The notes under the pieces: model-generated | Database searches by the model: none | What the model saw: only the letters and a program-made list of their open reading frames with translations | What the model was told of the DNA's origin: nothing | In this document: positions 61,545-64,000 of the stretch, piece by piece | Layout: every line of letters starts with the position of its first letter | How positions within the stretch are numbered: position 1 is the first letter of the stretch | DNA from: Mesorhizobium prunaredense | Lineage (GTDB): Bacteria; Pseudomonadota; Alphaproteobacteria; Rhizobiales; Rhizobiaceae | NCBI RefSeq assembly: GCF_900156895.1 | Contig: NZ_FTPD01000034.1 | Location: 77,994 to 141,993 of the forward strand | DNA: 64,000 nt | Direction: 5' to 3' | Made by a program: the position numbers and the translations under genes

Positions 61545-62066
61545 GCGGAAATTTACCCCAGTAAAATCAATAAGATAGCTGTACCGCGCACCCCGAACGC
61601 GCTCTGGCGGCTTTGAGCTTGGGGCTTTAAACCTGACCATCAAGCCATTCCCGCAGATCGGGGTCTTCGTGACCTTCAGGGATAGGCGGTCTCGTTCTGA
61701 CGTACCAGATCACGCCAAATCCAACTGCCGCCCACGCGCCAGCAACCACGAATGTGATGATGTCCGTCACTTCAAACCCCTAAGCCCAACCCACATTTAG
61801 CTCGACCGAAATCGCCCCACAAGAGCTAAATCAGGGCGTTGCCGGAGTGGGCTGGCGCCCCGCCTGGGAGAGTCATGCTGTTGTCAGATGCCCAAATCAG
61901 CCGCATCTTTGCAGCGGCCCAACGCCAGTCTGCATTTTCTCAATGGCATGGTCGGCGCCTCGCAGGCCTCGCTCGGCCGCATCGACAATGGCCTCGACAT
62001 CGCTTCGAGCGCATGGTTGATCTGCTGGCGTCCATATCTGTGAAAATGGAAACTCCGGGAGGAGGA
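61545..62066. other. Stretch between tRNA-Ala and SDR gene
   Basis: 522 bp that hold one small ORF (61627-61770, minus strand) and otherwise little. No integrase, no copy of the tRNA 3' end and no repeat of the window's families was found by eye. An open frame from 61839 runs in phase into the SDR gene, but its first 76 codons are not family-like and the strong ribosome site lies at 62057-62065. Confidence 0.5.
61627..61770 (-). CDS. 47-residue single-span membrane peptide
   Basis: The GTG at 61770, with AGGGG at good distance, starts MTDIITFVVAGAWAAVGFGV, then IWYVRTRPPIPEGHEDPDLRE and WLDGQV to a TAA at 61627. One clear membrane helix (residues 4-23) is followed by positive charges (RTR) and an acidic tail. 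It lies 83 bp beyond tRNA-Ala on the opposite strand. Coding is supported by the ribosome site and the helix followed by positive residues. Function is unknown; no homologue is recognised. Confidence 0.55.
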   Translation of the reverse strand: MTDIITFVVAGAWAAVGFGVIWYVRTRPPIPEGHEDPDLREWLDGQV

Positions 62067-62849
62067 ATGGAGCTTCGGTTGGAAGGCAAGGTGGTGCTGG
62101 TCACCGGTGCGACGCAAGGCATCGGCCGGGCGATCGCCGAGACGCTGGCGCGTTCCGGTGCCGGCGGCCTGCTGGTCACCGGCCGCGAGCCGGCGCGTGG
62201 CAACGAAGTGGCGACGTCGCTCTCCCGGGCCGGCGCGCCAACCGCATTCGTCGCCGCCGATCTGGCGGATACCACGGCGCCGGCGCGGCTGGTTGACGAA
62301 TGTATCAGTCGCTTCGGCCGTATCGACGCGCTGGTCAACGCCGCCGGCCTGACCAATCGCGCCTCGTTCCTCGATGCCGATTTTGACGACTGGGCGGCGC
62401 TGTTCGCCGTCAACGCGCGGGCGCCGTTCTTCCTCATGCAGGCGGCCATCACGCAGATGCGCAAGCAGGGTCAGGGCGGCGCCATCGTCAACATCCTGTC
62501 GATCAACGCGCATTGCGGCTCGCCGGAACTCGCCGTCTATTCGGCCACCAAGGGCGCACTCGCGACGCTGACCCGCAACGCCGCCAACGCGCACCGTTTC
62601 GACCGCATCCGCGTCAACGGCATCAATGTCGGCTGGACCGACACGCCGGCCGAACGCATCATGCAGGCCGAGACGCTGGGGCATGGCCCGGGCTGGATCG
62701 ACGCCGCCAACGCGTCGCAGCCTTTCGGGCGCCTGCTGGCGGCTGACGAGGTCGCCAACCTCGCTGTCTTCCTGCTCTCCGACGCCTCCGGGCCGATGAC
62801 CGGCGCGCTGATCGACCAGGAGCAATGGGTCGTAGGGGCGAACCGGTGA
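62067..62849 (+). CDS. SDR-family oxidoreductase
   Basis: 260 residues from the ATG at 62067 (MELRLEGKVVLVTGATQGIG), with a strong GGGAGGAGGA site. The cofactor-binding TGATQGIGRA, the Ser of ILSINAH, and the YSATKGA catalytic Tyr and Lys are present. A C-terminal SDR tail (LIDQEQWVVGANR) completes it. It probably oxidises a sugar or polyol hydroxyl. It starts a gene group with an isomerase/epimerase and a binding protein, so it probably acts on the same carbohydrate. Confidence 0.9.
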   Translation: MELRLEGKVVLVTGATQGIGRAIAETLARSGAGGLLVTGREPARGNEVATSLSRAGAPTAFVAADLADTTAPARLVDECISRFGRIDALVNAAGLTNRASFLDADFDDWAALFAVNARAPFFLMQAAITQMRKQGQGGAIVNILSINAHCGSPELAVYSATKGALATLTRNAANAHRFDRIRVNGINVGWTDTPAERIMQAETLGHGPGWIDAANASQPFGRLLAADEVANLAVFLLSDASGPMTGALIDQEQWVVGANR

Positions 62850-62928
62850 CAGCTTCCGCATCGCCCCACACGGTTGAAGCGGCCCGCACAATCGGCATAG
62901 TAGGTCGCCACGACCACGAGAGGGCAAC

Positions 62929-63843
62929 ATGAAGCTCGGACTGCTCACCGCACCGTTTGCCGATACCCCGCTCGGCGAGGTCGCCGACTGGGCAAGTTCT
63001 GCCGGCTTCGAGGCGCTCGAGATCGCCTGCTGGCCGAAATCCTCAGGCGCTGCCCGGCGCTATGCCGGCACCAGCCATATCGACGCCGCCGCGACCTTGG
63101 CCTCGCAGGCCAAGGAAATCGCCGCCGCACTGGCGGAAGAGAACCTGTCGATCTCGGGCCTCGGCTTTTATCCCAATCCGCTGCATCCCGATGCCGCCCA
63201 CCGCAAGGCCGTCATCGATCATTTGAAGAAGGTGATCGTGCTGGCGAGCCATATGGGCGTGCCGCTGGTCAACACCTTCTGCGGCGGCGACGCTGCAAAA
63301 ACCATCGACGCCAACTGGCAAGAGGCACTCAAACTGTGGCCTGATATCATCGCCCATGCGCGCGACAACGGCGTCAAGCTGGCGTTCGAAAACTGCCCGA
63401 TGATCTTCAGCTATGACGAGTGGCCGGGCGGCCACAACATCGCCTATTCGCCTTATATCTGGCGCCGCATCCTCGAGGCCTGGGGCGGCGATGTCGGCAT
63501 GAATTTCGACCCGTCGCACCTGGTCTGGCAGATGATCGACCAGGCCCGCTTCATCAGGGAGTTTGGTCCGTACATGCTGCATGTTCATGCCAAGGACCTG
63601 ATGATCGATCATGATGGACTTTACGAGCGCGGTATCCTCTCGGCCGGCATGGGCTGGCAGGTGCCGCGCATGCCGGGGCTTGGCGATGTCGACTGGAATG
63701 TGATCTTCTCCGGCCTCTATCGCGTCGGTTACGACGGAGCCATCATCATCGAACACGAGGACCGACGCTTTGAGGGCAGCGACGACGAGGTCAAGCGCGG
63801 CTTTCTGCTCGCCCGCGACGTGCTGCGCCCCTTCGTGAAATGA
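62929..63843 (+). CDS. Sugar phosphate isomerase/epimerase (TIM barrel)
   Basis: 304 residues of the AP-endonuclease-2/xylose-isomerase-like barrel family. The opening MKLGLLTAPFADTPLGEVAD, LASHMGVPLVNTFCGGD and LAFENCPMIFSYDEWPGGHN carry candidate metal ligands (Glu in LAFENC), as do NFDPSHLVWQ and LHVHAKD. Enzymes of this family isomerise or dehydrate sugar and inositol derivatives. Substrate unknown. It lies 79 bp after the SDR gene with GAGGGCAAC before the ATG. Confidence 0.9.
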   Translation: MKLGLLTAPFADTPLGEVADWASSAGFEALEIACWPKSSGAARRYAGTSHIDAAATLASQAKEIAAALAEENLSISGLGFYPNPLHPDAAHRKAVIDHLKKVIVLASHMGVPLVNTFCGGDAAKTIDANWQEALKLWPDIIAHARDNGVKLAFENCPMIFSYDEWPGGHNIAYSPYIWRRILEAWGGDVGMNFDPSHLVWQMIDQARFIREFGPYMLHVHAKDLMIDHDGLYERGILSAGMGWQVPRMPGLGDVDWNVIFSGLYRVGYDGAIIIEHEDRRFEGSDDEVKRGFLLARDVLRPFVK

Positions 63844-63845
63844 GG

Positions 63846-63895
63846 CCCCTTTTCGAACTGAACTGAAAAGTCCCTTTTTCGTACTGAACTGAAAA
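63846..63895. repeat. Two tandem 25-bp repeats upstream of the binding-protein gene
   Basis: CCCCTTTTCGAACTGAACTGAAAA (63846-63869) and TCCCTTTTTCGTACTGAACT-GAAAA (63871-63895) are nearly identical. Each has TTTTC and GAAAA ends that are inverted complements, around an ACTGAACT core. They end 20 bp before the next ATG. The layout suggests tandem operators for a repressor of the transport genes. Confidence 0.7.
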
Positions 63896-63915
63896 CAATG
63901 TGGAGGACGACTGAA

Positions 63916-64000
63916 ATGAAAAAATTTTTGGCAATGGTCCCGCTGCTTGCCGGCGCGGCGTTTCTGGCTTCGGTGGGCGTCTCGTCGGCTGAAGCCAAAT
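63916..64000 (+). CDS. Secreted protein start, probably ABC substrate-binding protein (partial)
   Basis: The last gene, cut by the window edge after 28 codons. MKKFLAMVPLLAGAAFLASV, then GVSSAEAK is a clear signal peptide, with a GGAGG site (63902-63906) before the ATG. From its position after an isomerase/epimerase gene and behind tandem repeats, it is probably the periplasmic sugar-binding protein of an ABC importer. That is inference; the mature part is not in the window. Confidence 0.55.
   Translation, partial: MKKFLAMVPLLAGAAFLASVGVSSAEAK

Overview
The window is a chromosomal stretch of a GC-rich alphaproteobacterium of the order Rhizobiales. The protein sequences and intergenic repeats point most strongly to Mesorhizobium or a close relative, but that is an inference from recognised families; no rRNA or other taxonomic marker is present. 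Supporting signs are the atpHAGDC operon with an Ala/Lys/Pro-rich extension on the beta subunit, a Usg-family protein, a DUF1674 succinate dehydrogenase assembly factor, the very large NAD-dependent glutamate dehydrogenase, and RIME-like palindromic repeats. Nearly all of it is ordinary core genome; accessory material is limited to small patches.

Layout. 150-5307 (minus): F1 ATP synthase operon. 5554-6619: DUF4345-like membrane protein, then a toxin-antitoxin locus whose PIN toxin has decayed. 6629-13692: priA, fructose-6-phosphate aldolase/transaldolase, lptE-leuS, and a YggS-type PLP protein. 13768-14423: an intact Phd/VapC-type toxin-antitoxin pair. 14538-18937: two aldo/keto reductases around a divergent LysR/MFS pair. 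19066-25621: usg, acetyl-CoA synthetase coupled to a MOSC protein, a BBE-type flavoprotein, and a cyclopropane-fatty-acid synthase homologue. 25733-26023: a compact unit with an RpoH-like promoter, a 23-codon ORF, hairpins and a terminator. 26055-32248: TadG-like VWA protein, transglutaminase-like protein, HAD hydrolase, SdhAF4-like protein, htpX and rsmB. 32382-45724: heparinase II/III-like protein, purH, a UMF1-type MFS, NAD-GDH, a truncated gene, a YCII protein, a LysE exporter and typA. 45925-53000: small secreted protein, phoD, a divergent MFS/TetR pair with a palindromic operator, an AT-richer membrane/secreted gene pair, ppa, and a GNAT. 52931-55108 (minus): lemA with two TPM-domain genes. 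55271-60595: small membrane protein, pdxY-DUF429 pair, beta-carbonic anhydrase, NTF2-like secreted protein, M3 oligopeptidase. 60673-61770: DUF167, YggT, tRNA-Ala(CGC) and a 47-residue membrane peptide. 62067-64000: start of a sugar or polyol catabolic/transport cluster (SDR, sugar phosphate isomerase/epimerase, binding protein) with tandem 25-bp repeats before the binding-protein gene.

Most unusual observations. (1) At 25733-26023, an RpoH-like promoter precedes a mini-ORF whose Shine-Dalgarno region is a 15-nt perfect complement of the expected 16S rRNA 3' end, followed by hairpins and a strong terminator. The same promoter architecture, with the same 15-nt spacer, lies before htpX. (2) A 48-bp near-perfect palindrome lies inside the signal-peptide codons of a TPM-domain gene. 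It is flanked by a duplicated 9-bp target and adds exactly 63 bp in frame, which reads as a mobile palindromic element that has become coding. (3) A roughly 170-bp composite repeat with inverted termini occurs three times at gene 3' ends.

All calls rest on reading the sequence and on family knowledge; no database search was run.
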